A DNA stretch of 64,000 nucleotides, from positions 31,065 through 95,064 of the forward strand of contig DAHH01000021.1 in assembly GCA_002498385.1 (NCBI GenBank). The letters are read 5' to 3'. Origin of the DNA: Methanobacterium sp. UBA410 (lineage in GTDB: Archaea > Methanobacteriota > Methanobacteria > Methanobacteriales > Methanobacteriaceae). Shown piece by piece: positions 1 to 8,269 of this stretch. The position numbers were made by a program, and so were the translations under genes. The notes below the pieces were generated by a model. It was not told where the DNA came from and ran no database searches. It saw only the letters and a program-made list of their open reading frames with translations. The stretch's first letter is position 1; each line of letters starts with the position of its first letter.

Positions 1-207
1 CTGGAAAACTTTTTAGATAAAATCCTAAACTTAGGATCTGAAATCATAGAAGGCCATATCACCTTCAAAAGTTCATGTGAACTTCACCTAACAGTTCGCT
101 GCCCCGAAGAATACTGGTTTAAATTAGATGAAACCACAAGACAAAAAGAAATTGTAAAACAATCCCACATACTCCAAGACATGTACAACCAAGAATTCAA
201 TGAATAA
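1..207 (+). CDS. C-terminal end of an unknown protein (cut by window start)
   Basis: An open frame runs from the first base to a TAA at 205-207, giving the last 68 residues of a protein that starts outside the window. The tail is hydrophilic and charged, with no membrane segment and no motif I recognise; a stretch reading VRCPEEYWFKLDE is distinctive. It is presumably part of the integrated element, because the left junction is not seen in the window. Function unknown. Confidence 0.5.
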   Translation: MENFLDKILNLGSEIIEGHITFKSSCELHLTVRCPEEYWFKLDETTRQKEIVKQSHILQDMYNQEFNE

Positions 208-220
208 TCTTAAAGTTGGG

Positions 221-325
221 GCCTGGTTCTACGCAGGCTCCCAAAAAATAGAGTTCAAACCTTCACGGCTATAAAGGAATGAAAATAAAGTAATTTAAAG
301 TGGAAAATGGGGGATTTAAACCCCC
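221..325. terminator. Two hairpins between convergent genes
   Basis: A 5-bp GCCTG/CAGGC hairpin (221-238) follows the plus-strand gene ending at 207. A GGGGG/CCCCC hairpin with a 7-nt AT loop lies at 309-325, before the 3' end of the minus-strand gene at 419. The position between converging genes suggests transcription termination. No T-run follows directly, so this is weak. Confidence 0.3.
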
Positions 326-418
326 TCTTGGCTTCGATTTGTTTGAAGAGATCTTGGTTTTTAGGGGAAACTTTTTCTATGTTCCCTTACCCTATCTTCT
401 GGACGTAAAGTAATGTGG

Positions 419-817
419 TCATTTTGCATGGATCCATGCTAATTTTTTGGATAATTTTTGATGGTAATCATCATAATCAGGATTTCCTTCACTGTCAAGT
501 TTGGGTTTAGGTATCTTCATTGTTCCAGGCCCCCAGGTTCTTTTAGATCTTAATTTTTGGGCGTATGCGATTCTTTCTTGTTCTGCATGCTCAAATTTAT
601 CTCTCTTTGCTCTGATTTTGGCATCTATAATCTTTTTCTGTGCCCTATGTGCTTTTATTCTGCAAATATCCCCACAATAAATCCGATATCCCTGATTGTA
701 TTGCACAAATAGGTGATGGCATATAGGGCAAACCTTTAAAATACTGCGTCTTGGTGAATACTTAATTCCTTCATGTAATCCCCAGCGTGGAACTTTTGGA
801 ACATGTGGGATACTCAT
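419..817 (-). CDS. Small zinc-finger protein of the element
   Basis: 132 residues, very basic. Residues ~30-55 hold CPIC followed by YCGDIC, the spacing of a treble-clef or zinc-ribbon Cys4 finger. A Lys/Arg-rich, probably helical stretch follows. Its ATG overlaps the TGA of the upstream zinc-ribbon gene (814-817), so the two are translationally coupled. Such Cys4 miniproteins are common in archaeal viruses and usually bind nucleic acid; the role here is not known. Confidence 0.6.
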   Translation of the reverse strand: MSIPHVPKVPRWGLHEGIKYSPRRSILKVCPICHHLFVQYNQGYRIYCGDICRIKAHRAQKKIIDAKIRAKRDKFEHAEQERIAYAQKLRSKRTWGPGTMKIPKPKLDSEGNPDYDDYHQKLSKKLAWIHAK

Positions 818-1404
818 AAGACCACATTCCCTTCATGCATCTGTATTTGGCCTTGAACCAAGCCACACTTTGGACAGACTACTTCCCCACGGTCCAGGTC
901 CTGCACGCTAATGTTGCAGCCACATTCTTCACATTTTAAAACCTTTTCCACGTGAACCAATGGCATGCTCTTCTTATTTTTAACTGCTGCCATTTTTTCT
1001 TCCAAACAGCTTAAAAGTCTGGGATAACTTTTATAATTTGAAATTTCCTCACCAAAATTATAGTTTCTCATCTCAAATTCCTCAAAAAAAGATTTATCAC
1101 TATATAAAACATCAACCGTAACTCCCTTGAGAATTACCTCCTCATCTTCTTTGATATTTCTCAACGCAAATATCTCAAAAAAATCCTTAACCTTTACAGG
1201 CTTCCATTTCTTTGTAATTAATGTATGGCAGTATGGACAAGTACCCGCATCCGTAGCAACTGCATCACATTTAGGACAATGCGGTTTACCTGATTGGATC
1301 CTCGACGGCAACCGTTCAAGTTGAGGATTAAATGCTGTTTTAACCTGAGAAGGTTCACACTTTCCATGCTTTGAATTAAAGATTTTCCCACAATCTACAC
1401 CCAA
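814..1404 (-). CDS. Protein with two zinc ribbons, the last TFIIB-like
   Basis: About 196 residues. An N-terminal CPKC...CPYC knuckle pair lies near residues 46-62. A C-terminal ribbon (CEECGCN ... VVCPKCGLV, residues ~160-186) resembles the N-terminal zinc ribbon of TFB/TFIIB. The middle is acidic and has no known fold. The start is taken as TTG at 1404 because GGAGGT lies 6 nt upstream; the slightly longer frame would begin inside that ribosome site. It is coupled to the next gene by a 4-nt overlap. A transcription-modulating role is possible but is only inference from the ribbon. Confidence 0.55.
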   Translation of the reverse strand: MGVDCGKIFNSKHGKCEPSQVKTAFNPQLERLPSRIQSGKPHCPKCDAVATDAGTCPYCHTLITKKWKPVKVKDFFEIFALRNIKEDEEVILKGVTVDVLYSDKSFFEEFEMRNYNFGEEISNYKSYPRLLSCLEEKMAAVKNKKSMPLVHVEKVLKCEECGCNISVQDLDRGEVVCPKCGLVQGQIQMHEGNVVL

Positions 1405-1587
1405 AAACAAACCTCCATAAAACCCATAATAATATATACGTAAAGATCTAGGGTATAAACTAAAACATGAAAACAGGAGGAATAAATTCAGAGTCTATGA
1501 AAAGAAAAGAGGATACATTTTTGTTAAGAAAAGATCAATTAAAAATATAAATTAGTAAACAACTAATTAAAGGAATGGAGGAAATAG

Positions 1588-1998
1588 ATGGGAAAAATAA
1601 ACGCAAAATGGGTATCCATGGAATTTACGGAAATGATTGAATCTATAAAAGGGTTTACTGATGGTAAAATAGAGGACAATATCATAGAACACCAAATAGA
1701 AAATCAGGAAACATATAAACCCCCTAGGATGCCAGTTAAACCCCTTATAATTCGTTTTGAATTAGGAAAAATAGAGGACATTACACAAATTTCAACTGGA
1801 AAAAATAGTTTTAAAGAGGCAAGTTTAGAAGTTGAAAACATTAATATTTTTGATGATAAGATAGAAATAGAAGTTCTCCAAACTGTAGCAGGTAAACAAG
1901 ATATCTACTCTGTCATTTATAATACGAGATATATGTTAAAATATTCTTATGGCAAAGTTCCTCACAAAAGATCGCAGGTTCAGATAGCAACTGCTTAA
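1588..1998 (+). CDS. Unknown protein, 136 aa
   Basis: A well-formed gene with a TGGAGGAAA ribosome site 3-4 nt before the ATG and a TA-rich promoter-like region upstream. The product is soluble and mixed alpha/beta. Its middle (PPRMPVKPLIIRFELG) looks like a beta-strand domain. It has no cysteine and no membrane segment. I do not recognise the family. It is divergent from the zinc-ribbon pair on its left. Confidence 0.5.
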   Translation: MGKINAKWVSMEFTEMIESIKGFTDGKIEDNIIEHQIENQETYKPPRMPVKPLIIRFELGKIEDITQISTGKNSFKEASLEVENINIFDDKIEIEVLQTVAGKQDIYSVIYNTRYMLKYSYGKVPHKRSQVQIATA

Positions 1999-2077
1999 AA
2001 CATCATTTTCTTATTTTTTTAATTCAAAAATTAGGGCTAATATTCTTTTGAAAATCTTAATTAAAAAAAATAGAAAT

Positions 2078-2248
2078 CTAAAATGTTACCTGTTGACTTT
2101 TAATCTTCTTAAAATTCCTGGAACCACACTTACACGGTTTCAGTGTGAAAAGTCCCTCCTGTAACCGCTTATCCTCATCAACTGTAACTTTTATAACACA
2201 ACCACATTCAACGCACTTGTAATTAACTGTATTCCAACGATTCATCAT
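2078..2248 (-). CDS. 56-aa zinc-ribbon miniprotein
   Basis: Reading the minus strand from ATG at 2248 to TAG at 2078 gives 56 residues with CVECGC near the start and CKCGS near residues 39-43, a compact Cys4 ribbon, plus a basic tail. It starts 12 nt after the stop of the gene at 2260 and so probably belongs to the same transcript. It fits the run of tiny zinc-binding proteins in this element. Function unknown, probably nucleic-acid binding. Confidence 0.55.
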   Translation of the reverse strand: MMNRWNTVNYKCVECGCVIKVTVDEDKRLQEGLFTLKPCKCGSRNFKKIKSQQVTF

Positions 2249-2259
2249 TATACCTTTTT

Positions 2260-2571
2260 TTAAACGTTTTTATAAACCCAAACGTTCCTTGTGTTCTTAG
2301 TTCGGGGGTCATATTTGCTTTTGTTACTGAAGCCTAATTGATCTGCCATTTTTCGGCCCATATACCTGACAGCCTTTTTACTGTCCTGCAAGGTCCGGTA
2401 ACTTGGATGTATAAGTTTCAAATCCTTCAGGTAGGAGTACATGAATTCAGCTGTTGACTCCCCAAAGTTCCGTATAAACCATTTCTCAAAGGATTCCAGA
2501 TCCTCTGAATTCCGTATCGGTTTACTCCATGAGGGCCACCCTTTACATGATAACACTGTTTGAACCACCAT
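2260..2571 (-). CDS. Unknown basic protein, 103 aa
   Basis: The frame is open further upstream, but GGAGGT sits 3 nt before the ATG at 2571, so the start is placed there (MVVQTVLSCKGWPSW...). The protein is rich in Trp and aromatic residues and in Lys/Arg, and ends KNTRNVWVYKNV. No known domain. Followed by the 56-aa zinc ribbon on the same strand. An AT-rich promoter (CTTATATACTAATATAAAAG) lies about 40 nt upstream. Confidence 0.5.
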   Translation of the reverse strand: MVVQTVLSCKGWPSWSKPIRNSEDLESFEKWFIRNFGESTAEFMYSYLKDLKLIHPSYRTLQDSKKAVRYMGRKMADQLGFSNKSKYDPRTKNTRNVWVYKNV

Positions 2572-2914
2572 GATACCTCCATTCAGTTCAACCAATAATA
2601 ACAGACTTTTATATTAGTATATAAGATTTGTAATACCTTAAAAAGGTTTTCCCCACATGAGAAATAACTAAATAAAACAAAAAGAAGCCTTCAAATCATA
2701 CAAATGCTTAACTTGCATTTTCTTACTTGTAGAAGGCCACCAAAGCAACTCAAGCTCCTTTTCACGATATGTTAAGGAAAATTAAAAATTTATATAAACT
2801 GTGTTGAATGCCTTGAAAAAATAAAAAATAGTTTACATTTATCAGTCCAACAATAACTAAATTTAAGCCCTTTTTTAAGATTTAATGCTTTTTCAATTTT
2901 AGGTCCCACAAGAA
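2572..2914. other. Intergenic region with a two-tier stem-loop
   Basis: No gene is seen. The right-hand side holds nested inverted repeats: GCCTTC (2687-2692) with GAAGGC (2732-2737), and inside it AAATGC (2702-2707) with GCATTT (2715-2720). This could be a small RNA or a terminator for the pentapeptide gene. The left edge carries the promoter of the gene at 2571. Confidence 0.3.
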
Positions 2915-4378
2915 TTACCTTGCCATTTTCCTGGCAAAAATGTAAACAAATAAAGCCATTAAAAAACTTCCGACTGGAACCGTAATTATATTAAAATAAA
3001 TAAACCAAGGACTAGACTGATTTAAATGACAGAAATATACAAGAACAATTAAAAATGCATAAAATAGCACTATAAAGCCAAATAATATATTAAACTTTTC
3101 ACCATATCTAGTTAGTAAAGATAAAAATTCATAAAAAATCCGTGTACGTCCTATATGATACAACCTTTTTTTTGAGTCCATTTCTTTTATATAAAATTCA
3201 CCTGCTAGATCGTATTCCCCTTCTTGTTGTAAAGCTTTTTTTATTCTTTTATAAGTATCAGAAATAGATTTTAATTCTTCATTCTTATTATTATCATATT
3301 CTATATGCTCAGGGATTTTTTTAGGTAGTTTGGAGGTTGAAAGTTCACAATTATCAAAGATAACATGTTTGAATCTGACTTTAGTCAGATCACATTCGTT
3401 AAAAATGACATTTTTAAGCCAAGCATTTTCAAAAGATGCATTAAAGGGATTTAATTCTGCAAATATTCCTCTAAATAGAAAAGAAGCATTTTTAAAATTT
3501 GCTTCTTTTTCAAAAATGGTTTTTTCAAATTCAGTTTCACCTTCAAATTTAGCATTACTAAAATCTACATCATCTAAAAATTTAGTCTGTGAAAAATTAG
3601 AGTTACCTATCACATTAATTCTTTTAAATCCAACTTTTTTATTAAAAATCGCCCCATTTACATGTAAGTCCTTTTTAACATTTAAACCATCAAAATATGC
3701 TTCATCTTTTACTTTAAATGTTTTATTTTCCCAAAAAGAATTAAAATAAGCATTTCCATTTATAATAACCTCCCTAAAATCAGCTTTTCCATTTATATTA
3801 GCATGTTGAAATGATAGGTCTTTCTGAGTTTTTGCATTAACAAAGTTAATATTTCCACATATTTTAACATTAGAAAAATCTAACTTTCCTTTTACATCAA
3901 TAGATGAAAAATTACATACGCCAAATGAATTTAGATACTCCTTTTCATTATCATTTGAAAAATCACATCCCATATGAATTTTTGTACCATTAAATTTAAC
4001 ATCCCCTCCTATAACCACATCATTGTTAAAATGTACAAATTTTGTAATCTCACTTCCTTTAATTTCAACATTTCCTATGACATGTGCACCATAAAAATTA
4101 ATAGAACTAACTTTTCCATTTTTTAATATAAAATCCTCTTTAAAAGTTGCATTTCTAAATTGTAACCCATTATTTGTGTTAATATTTGAAAGCTCAAGAG
4201 AATATAATTTATATCCCTCAAAATTATAATCTCTGTTGGTTATTTTATTTTTAAGTTCACTTTTTAACTTATCTTTATCTTTAGGAAAATCAGAATGGAA
4301 AATACAATAATCTTGTCCAGGTAATGCGTTTTCATCACATTTTTTATGGGTATACTCTGATTCAAATTTACATTTCAT
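2915..4378 (-). CDS. Pentapeptide-repeat membrane protein with N-terminal Cys/His cluster
   Basis: 487 residues. The N-terminus has a Cys/His knuckle (C3...C14...C26..H29). Residues ~55-345 are pentapeptide-like beta-helix repeats with F or I every five residues (for example FSNAKFEGETEFEKTIF). A helical linker follows (SDTYKRIKKALQQEGEYDLAGEFY, residues ~372-395) of the type that precedes channel domains in pentapeptide-repeat membrane proteins. Two hydrophobic helices end the protein (~430-482). The ATG has a GAGGGATT site. Base use is extremely AT-rich, unlike the replication operon to the right. Possibly a membrane-acting effector or a host-interaction protein; inference only. Confidence 0.7.
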   Translation of the reverse strand: MKCKFESEYTHKKCDENALPGQDYCIFHSDFPKDKDKLKSELKNKITNRDYNFEGYKLYSLELSNINTNNGLQFRNATFKEDFILKNGKVSSINFYGAHVIGNVEIKGSEITKFVHFNNDVVIGGDVKFNGTKIHMGCDFSNDNEKEYLNSFGVCNFSSIDVKGKLDFSNVKICGNINFVNAKTQKDLSFQHANINGKADFREVIINGNAYFNSFWENKTFKVKDEAYFDGLNVKKDLHVNGAIFNKKVGFKRINVIGNSNFSQTKFLDDVDFSNAKFEGETEFEKTIFEKEANFKNASFLFRGIFAELNPFNASFENAWLKNVIFNECDLTKVRFKHVIFDNCELSTSKLPKKIPEHIEYDNNKNEELKSISDTYKRIKKALQQEGEYDLAGEFYIKEMDSKKRLYHIGRTRIFYEFLSLLTRYGEKFNILFGFIVLFYAFLIVLVYFCHLNQSSPWFIYFNIITVPVGSFLMALFVYIFARKMAR

Positions 4379-4396
4379 ATAATCCCTCTTAAATAA

Positions 4397-4474
4397 TCAA
4401 TTATTAAATTCCTTATCTTCCTCTTCATTAGCTTCATAATAACCACCACACTCCTCACAAATAAGATAACCCAT
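4397..4474 (-). CDS. 25-aa micro-ORF resembling a truncated zinc-ribbon N-terminus
   Basis: ATG at 4474 to TGA at 4397 gives a peptide starting MGYLICEECGGYYEANEEE. From memory, the opening MGYL-C-x2-CGGYYE matches a zinc-ribbon N-terminus frequent in Methanobacteriales proteins, where a second CxC pair normally follows. Here the frame stops before it. It is 18 nt upstream of the pentapeptide gene and preceded by a G-run. It is either a decayed gene or a short leader peptide. Confidence 0.35.
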   Translation of the reverse strand: MGYLICEECGGYYEANEEEDKEFNN

Positions 4475-4516
4475 TTTAAAACCCCTTTTTTTTCCTGATC
4501 CATTTAAAATTAATTT

Positions 4517-4608
4517 TCAATATTTTCTGTTTATTCTTATTATCTCGATAAATTTTTCTATTACAATCGGAACAGGAACTTTTATTATTAGAACCCGTAA
4601 AACCTCTT
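4517..4608. repeat. Unit-start block, copy 1
   Basis: An ~80-bp block in front of the lipoprotein gene that is nearly identical to 6856-6933 in front of the kinase gene. The two share a 32-nt identical core (from 4538) and only scattered changes outside it. On the minus strand this copy reads CSDCNRKIYRDNKNK and then leaves frame because of a one-base difference, so the Cys/His peptide seen in copy 2 is broken here. It probably also carries the promoter of the gene at 4639. Confidence 0.75.
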
Positions 4609-4638
4609 AATAATAGCAATTAGGAGGTGAATTATACA

Positions 4639-5013
4639 ATGGATAAGAAAATAGCAATGGTTTTAGTTATATTTTTGATTGTGGGTGTGGTTGCTGTTTC
4701 AGGCTGTACAAGCTCTGATAACACTACAACACCTGCAAATACAACTATGAATAATGCTTCAACAACCACTGAGAACACAGCAACACCCGCAACTACAGAA
4801 CAAAATAGCACAGTAACAACTAATACCGCAACGCCTTCAACAACCGCATCATCTGCAAGTGCAGCATACGTGGGAAACTCAAACACACACAAATTCCACT
4901 TAGCAAGTTGCAGATACGTATCCAAAATGAACGATGCAAATAAAGTCTACTTCAACACACGACAAGAAGCAATAAACGCAGGATACACACCATGCCAAAA
5001 ATGCAACCCATAA
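4639..5013 (+). CDS. Lipoprotein with Thr-rich linker and Ada-type metal-binding domain
   Basis: 124 residues. Hydrophobic signal (residues 5-22) with a lipobox ending SGC, then a Thr/Asn/Ala-rich low-complexity linker (~27-70). The C-terminal domain reads YVGNSNTHKFH ... C ... CQKC; this H/C pattern resembles the Cys-binding small domain found in Ada-like and secreted nuclease-associated proteins. The start is the ATG at 4639 because AGGAGGTG lies 9 nt upstream. Likely anchored on the outer face of the membrane. Together with the following gene it is the cargo of repeat unit 1. Confidence 0.65.
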   Translation: MDKKIAMVLVIFLIVGVVAVSGCTSSDNTTTPANTTMNNASTTTENTATPATTEQNSTVTTNTATPSTTASSASAAYVGNSNTHKFHLASCRYVSKMNDANKVYFNTRQEAINAGYTPCQKCNP

Positions 5014-5064
5014 AATAAGTTTTATTCTTCTTTTTTTAGCAATACAAATATTGGAGGTTAATTT

Positions 5065-5889
5065 ATGAGTGACGTGGATCTCGAAAATTTATTAAATTTA
5101 AGTAAAAAACATTTAAAACAAGCAGAAAAGGATCTCCATAAAGATAATAATATAAATTATAGAATAGCAGCTAATTTAATTGTAGATTTTTATAATATAG
5201 TTCTGTTAAATAATGGTAAAAAATTAAGCTTAACTATTCAGGAGAGCTATGATTTATCAAAAAAGATGTTTATTATTTCTACGGAACTACCTGAAGTATT
5301 TGATGAATATGAAAAAGTAACTAAGAAAGTATCTAATATTAGGAATAAAATTTCCCATACTAATGTTTCAATACCAAATAAAAGAGAATTAAAATATGTC
5401 ATTGATTCAGCAGAACCCTTCAAAAATTTTGTTGAAACAAAAACTCATGAAAAATTAACTTCTACTAAAAAAAGGAGAACATTAAAAGAACAATATGAAG
5501 ATAAAACTGAATTTATTAGGATATTATTAAAAAATATTTATGTTGGATTTGAAAAAGCTTCTGCTGAATCAGAAGGATTTAATAAAGTTTTTCAAAGATT
5601 GAACAATTTAAAGGGCGTTAACATAGGTAACCTGGATCAAACCTCTATAAAAAGTTTAATATCCATAGCTGATGACACAATTAGTGATGCTGAAAAGGTT
5701 TATGAATATATCCAGAGCCATTGCCCAGAATGCGGAGGACCTTTAGAAATAAAAACTGAGACTAATACTTATAATAAAGGCCCTGAAGATGATCCAGAAC
5801 CTGATTATTTTGAAGTTTATGAAATTGTAAAATGTTCCAAATGTGGTCATATACTTGAAACAGAACTTCTTGAGCGTGAAACTATCTAA
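5065..5889 (+). CDS. HEPN-like protein with C-terminal zinc ribbon
   Basis: 274 residues. The N-terminal ~120 residues are all-helical and contain RNKISH (residues ~93-98), the R-x4-H signature of HEPN ribonuclease-like domains. A helical middle follows, then a zinc ribbon with CPECGG (~220-225) and CSKCGH (~252-257). GGAGGT precedes the ATG. HEPN proteins often act as RNA-cutting toxins or defence effectors; the ribbon would be the sensor or binding part. The HEPN call rests on one motif and helical character only. The neighbouring lipoprotein and the downstream palindrome block suggest that this is cargo DNA. Confidence 0.5.
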   Translation: MSDVDLENLLNLSKKHLKQAEKDLHKDNNINYRIAANLIVDFYNIVLLNNGKKLSLTIQESYDLSKKMFIISTELPEVFDEYEKVTKKVSNIRNKISHTNVSIPNKRELKYVIDSAEPFKNFVETKTHEKLTSTKKRRTLKEQYEDKTEFIRILLKNIYVGFEKASAESEGFNKVFQRLNNLKGVNIGNLDQTSIKSLISIADDTISDAEKVYEYIQSHCPECGGPLEIKTETNTYNKGPEDDPEPDYFEVYEIVKCSKCGHILETELLERETI

Positions 5890-5917
5890 TTTTGAATATT
5901 TAACTCCTGAGCAATAT

Positions 5918-6096
5918 ACAATTAATAATAATATAATATATAATATAATAAAATAAGGTATAACCGAGGAACTCCACGTGTAGTCTACATGTGTACACGT
6001 GGAAGCTCCACGTATAGTTTTTTTTACACTTGAAAAAGTATACGTACTACGTATAGTTTAGGGGGTATACCATTTTTACACTTGCAACATTTGCAA
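5918..6096. repeat. Palindrome/iteron block, copy A
   Basis: Located between two convergent 3' ends (5889 and 6102), so not a promoter for either. Order: an A/T-only tract (taataatataat type), a cluster of ACGTG-based palindromes (CACGTG, ACATGT, TACGTA), TTACACTTGAAAA, a 23-nt segment at 6062-6084 identical in copy B at 8442-8464, then short repeats ending in TTGCAAC. The overall architecture is that of an origin, partition site or recombination site: AT-rich tract plus iterons. Confidence 0.7.
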
Positions 6097-6101
6097 CCAA
6101 A

Positions 6102-6791
6102 TTATGTTAATGAGATGTACGTTTTGCGTTTAATGTATCCTTTTAAAATTTTTTTAATTAATACTTCAGATTTCTCAAGAGACATAGGTCCACTTAATTT
6201 TCGTGGATTATCAAAATTTTTGGCATGTCTAGCTCTAATTCCTGCATAATCAGGATTATTTACGAATTTTTTGAAATCTTGATATTCTTCATAAGAAACA
6301 TTAATTTCCTTTAGAAAGGACTTAAAATCCTTCCCTAAATCCTGTTTAATTACTTCAAGTATCTTATAAAAATCGTAACAGGCAGTTTCATTGAGAATAT
6401 TGGAGTAAACAATAAAACATTTTTCCATAGGTTCATTTTTCATTGCATATTCAAAAAGTTCTTCAAGCTCTCCTTTTGTTGGAATTTTGGAGGGAATTAC
6501 ATTAAATGTTGTTTTGAGAATATTAGATGTGTGTTTTACTCCGTTTTTATCTTCTTTAACAACATTAGAAATTTTTAAGTTTTTACAGGGAATTCCACAT
6601 AAATTTAAAATTCCTAACATGGTTTTAAGAATCTTTTCAGCACAATTAGAAACATCTTCACTTTTATTTAACTTTTCAAATTCAGAACTTTTAATTCTGT
6701 AGATACCTCCTTCTCTTTTTATTTTTTGACTAAATTTTTCAGATAACACATTTAAAGATTCATTATCCCCACCTAAAAATACAAACCACAT
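6102..6791 (-). CDS. Unknown protein, 229 aa
   Basis: Opens MWFVFLGGDNESLNVLSEKF. The C-terminal 50 residues contain AGIRARHAKNFDNP followed by MSLEKSEVLIKKIL. This Arg/His plus helix arrangement resembles the end of HEPN or abortive-infection type helical proteins, but I cannot assign a family. No membrane segment. It is divergent from the kinase gene and separated from it by the shared repeat block, so the two may be functionally paired. Very AT-rich. Confidence 0.5.
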   Translation of the reverse strand: MWFVFLGGDNESLNVLSEKFSQKIKREGGIYRIKSSEFEKLNKSEDVSNCAEKILKTMLGILNLCGIPCKNLKISNVVKEDKNGVKHTSNILKTTFNVIPSKIPTKGELEELFEYAMKNEPMEKCFIVYSNILNETACYDFYKILEVIKQDLGKDFKSFLKEINVSYEEYQDFKKFVNNPDYAGIRARHAKNFDNPRKLSGPMSLEKSEVLIKKILKGYIKRKTYISLT

Positions 6792-6848
6792 AATAATCTT
6801 CCCTTAATTCCATAAATTAACAATTGTATTCTTTAATACTCTTTAAAC

Positions 6849-6932
6849 TTATTTACAATATTTGTGTTTATTTTTATTATCTCGATAAATTTTTCTATTA
6901 CAATCAGAACAGGAACCTTTATTATAAAACAT
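6849..6932 (-). CDS. 27-aa possible zinc-finger micropeptide
   Basis: ATG (6932) to TAA (6849) on the minus strand reads MFYNKGSCSDCNRKIYRDNK and ends NKHKYCK. The spacing C-x2-C-x11-H-x2-C is that of a small zinc finger. The related block at 4517-4608 encodes the same core with two silent third-position differences (TCC/TCT, AAG/AAA), then a frameshift. The AAAAGAG ribosome site is weak. It could be a true micropeptide or a gene remnant carried in the repeat. Confidence 0.35.
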   Translation of the reverse strand: MFYNKGSCSDCNRKIYRDNKNKHKYCK

Positions 6933-6933
6933 C
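6856..6933. repeat. Unit-start block, copy 2
   Basis: Second copy of the block at 4517-4608, in the same orientation and about 2.34 kb away. It lies 40 bp before the kinase ATG. The matching end blocks (A and B) are about 2.38 kb apart, so the two units have nearly equal length although their genes are unrelated. Confidence 0.75.
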
Positions 6934-6972
6934 TCTTTTATTAAAACAAGTGATATTAAGAGGTGTTTTTCT

Positions 6973-8229
6973 ATGATTATTGGTGGTTATGAACTTATGG
7001 ATGAAATAGGGTCTGGTGGATTTGCAGATGTATATAAATGTAAAAAAATCTCAGATGGGTCAATAAAAGCTATTAAAATAGCTGATTTAAATGATGATAA
7101 TGAAAAAATACGGTTTAAAAGAGAAATTAGGATGCAATCTTCACTTACTCATAAAAACATTGTACCTATATTGGATTATAATACTGTGGAAGAACCATTT
7201 TTTTATACTATGCCCCTCGGTAAAATGAATTTAGAGAGATATATTGAGAAAGTAAGTGTAGAAGAAGAAAAAATTGAAATATTCAAAGATATTGCTGAAG
7301 GTTTAAAATATGCTCATAAAAAAGTTGTTCATCGTGATTTAAAACCTGGAAATATAATAATTTTCTGTGAGGATGGAGTTGCAACTCCAAAGATCTGTGA
7401 TTTTGGATTAGGTAAATTTTCCATAAGGGACTCAACTATCCTCACAAAAACAAGCCATTATGTAGGAACCCCATATTATATTGCACCAGAACAACTTGAT
7501 AACCCTAAAACAGTTGATAAACGCTCTGACATTTATGCATTAGGCAAAATTCTTTATATAATGATCACAGGAGAAAATGTTTACAGTTATGATATTTCTA
7601 AAATACCTTCAGAATATCGTTACATTATTACAAAAGCATGCGAAAGAAATCCTGATGACAGATACCAAGATGTAGATGAATTACTTAAAGATTTAGATCA
7701 AAGACTTCCTAAAGACCCTTTAAAATTAATAAATGAAGAAATTGAAAAAATTGTAGACTCAAATGATTACAGTAAATTCCAAACAGAATTTTTAGCTAAA
7801 ATCTTATCTCAAAATAGTATACATGATGAAATTTTACTTATGCTTCCAAATATTCCGAAAAAAATTTTAAAAAGTTTGTTAGATAACCATAAAGAACTAT
7901 TCTTCATAGTCTTAACAGATTATGATGATAGTGTAAAAGGAGAGGTTAATTATAATTATTGTGATGTTGTAGCTGATTTTTATTGTGAAATATTTAAATT
8001 ATCTGAATCTCTTGAAGTTAGATCTTTAATTATTAATAGACTAGCAAAGTTAGGAGCTCATCATAATAGATACCACGTTGGTCAAACTTTTTCAAGGATT
8101 GTAAATAGTAATAACAACAATATAGAAATTATGTTAATGGCAAAAAAAGCTCTTGAGAGCAAAGAGACCAGGGAATTTAATTATGGTTATTTAACAGATA
8201 AATCAATTAAAATCTTAGAAAGGATTTGA
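6973..8229 (+). CDS. Hanks-type serine/threonine protein kinase
   Basis: 418 residues, soluble. Kinase domain ~1-260 with a glycine loop (GSGGFADVY), VAIK-type lysine (IKAIKIA), catalytic loop HRDLKPGN, DFG (DFGLGKF), activation segment GTPYYIAPEQL and SDIYALG. All key residues are present, so it should be active. The C-terminal ~160 residues are helical and unassigned; no membrane helix or PASTA repeat. AAGAGGTG lies before the ATG. Bacterial-style kinases of this form occur in anti-phage systems such as staphylococcal Stk2. Its place as sole plus-strand cargo of repeat unit 2 fits an accessory role, which is inference. Confidence 0.9.
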   Translation: MIIGGYELMDEIGSGGFADVYKCKKISDGSIKAIKIADLNDDNEKIRFKREIRMQSSLTHKNIVPILDYNTVEEPFFYTMPLGKMNLERYIEKVSVEEEKIEIFKDIAEGLKYAHKKVVHRDLKPGNIIIFCEDGVATPKICDFGLGKFSIRDSTILTKTSHYVGTPYYIAPEQLDNPKTVDKRSDIYALGKILYIMITGENVYSYDISKIPSEYRYIITKACERNPDDRYQDVDELLKDLDQRLPKDPLKLINEEIEKIVDSNDYSKFQTEFLAKILSQNSIHDEILLMLPNIPKKILKSLLDNHKELFFIVLTDYDDSVKGEVNYNYCDVVADFYCEIFKLSESLEVRSLIINRLAKLGAHHNRYHVGQTFSRIVNSNNNNIEIMLMAKKALESKETREFNYGYLTDKSIKILERI

Positions 8230-8269
8230 AATGCTTAATTCATTAATTTTGTTTCTTTTTTAAGTAAGT

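Noticed and set aside
225..280. tRNA-like GTTCAAACC in the first 300 bases
   Set aside because: No matching D or anticodon arm and no acceptor stem; just one T-loop-like word.
1467..1550. 27-codon plus-strand frame (MKTGGINSESMKRKED...)
   Set aside because: No separate ribosome site or known pattern; it lies in the promoter gap and could be chance.
3330..3749. Plus-strand frame of 139 codons
   Set aside because: Antisense shadow of the pentapeptide-repeat gene; hydrophobic Ser/Leu composition typical of such shadows.
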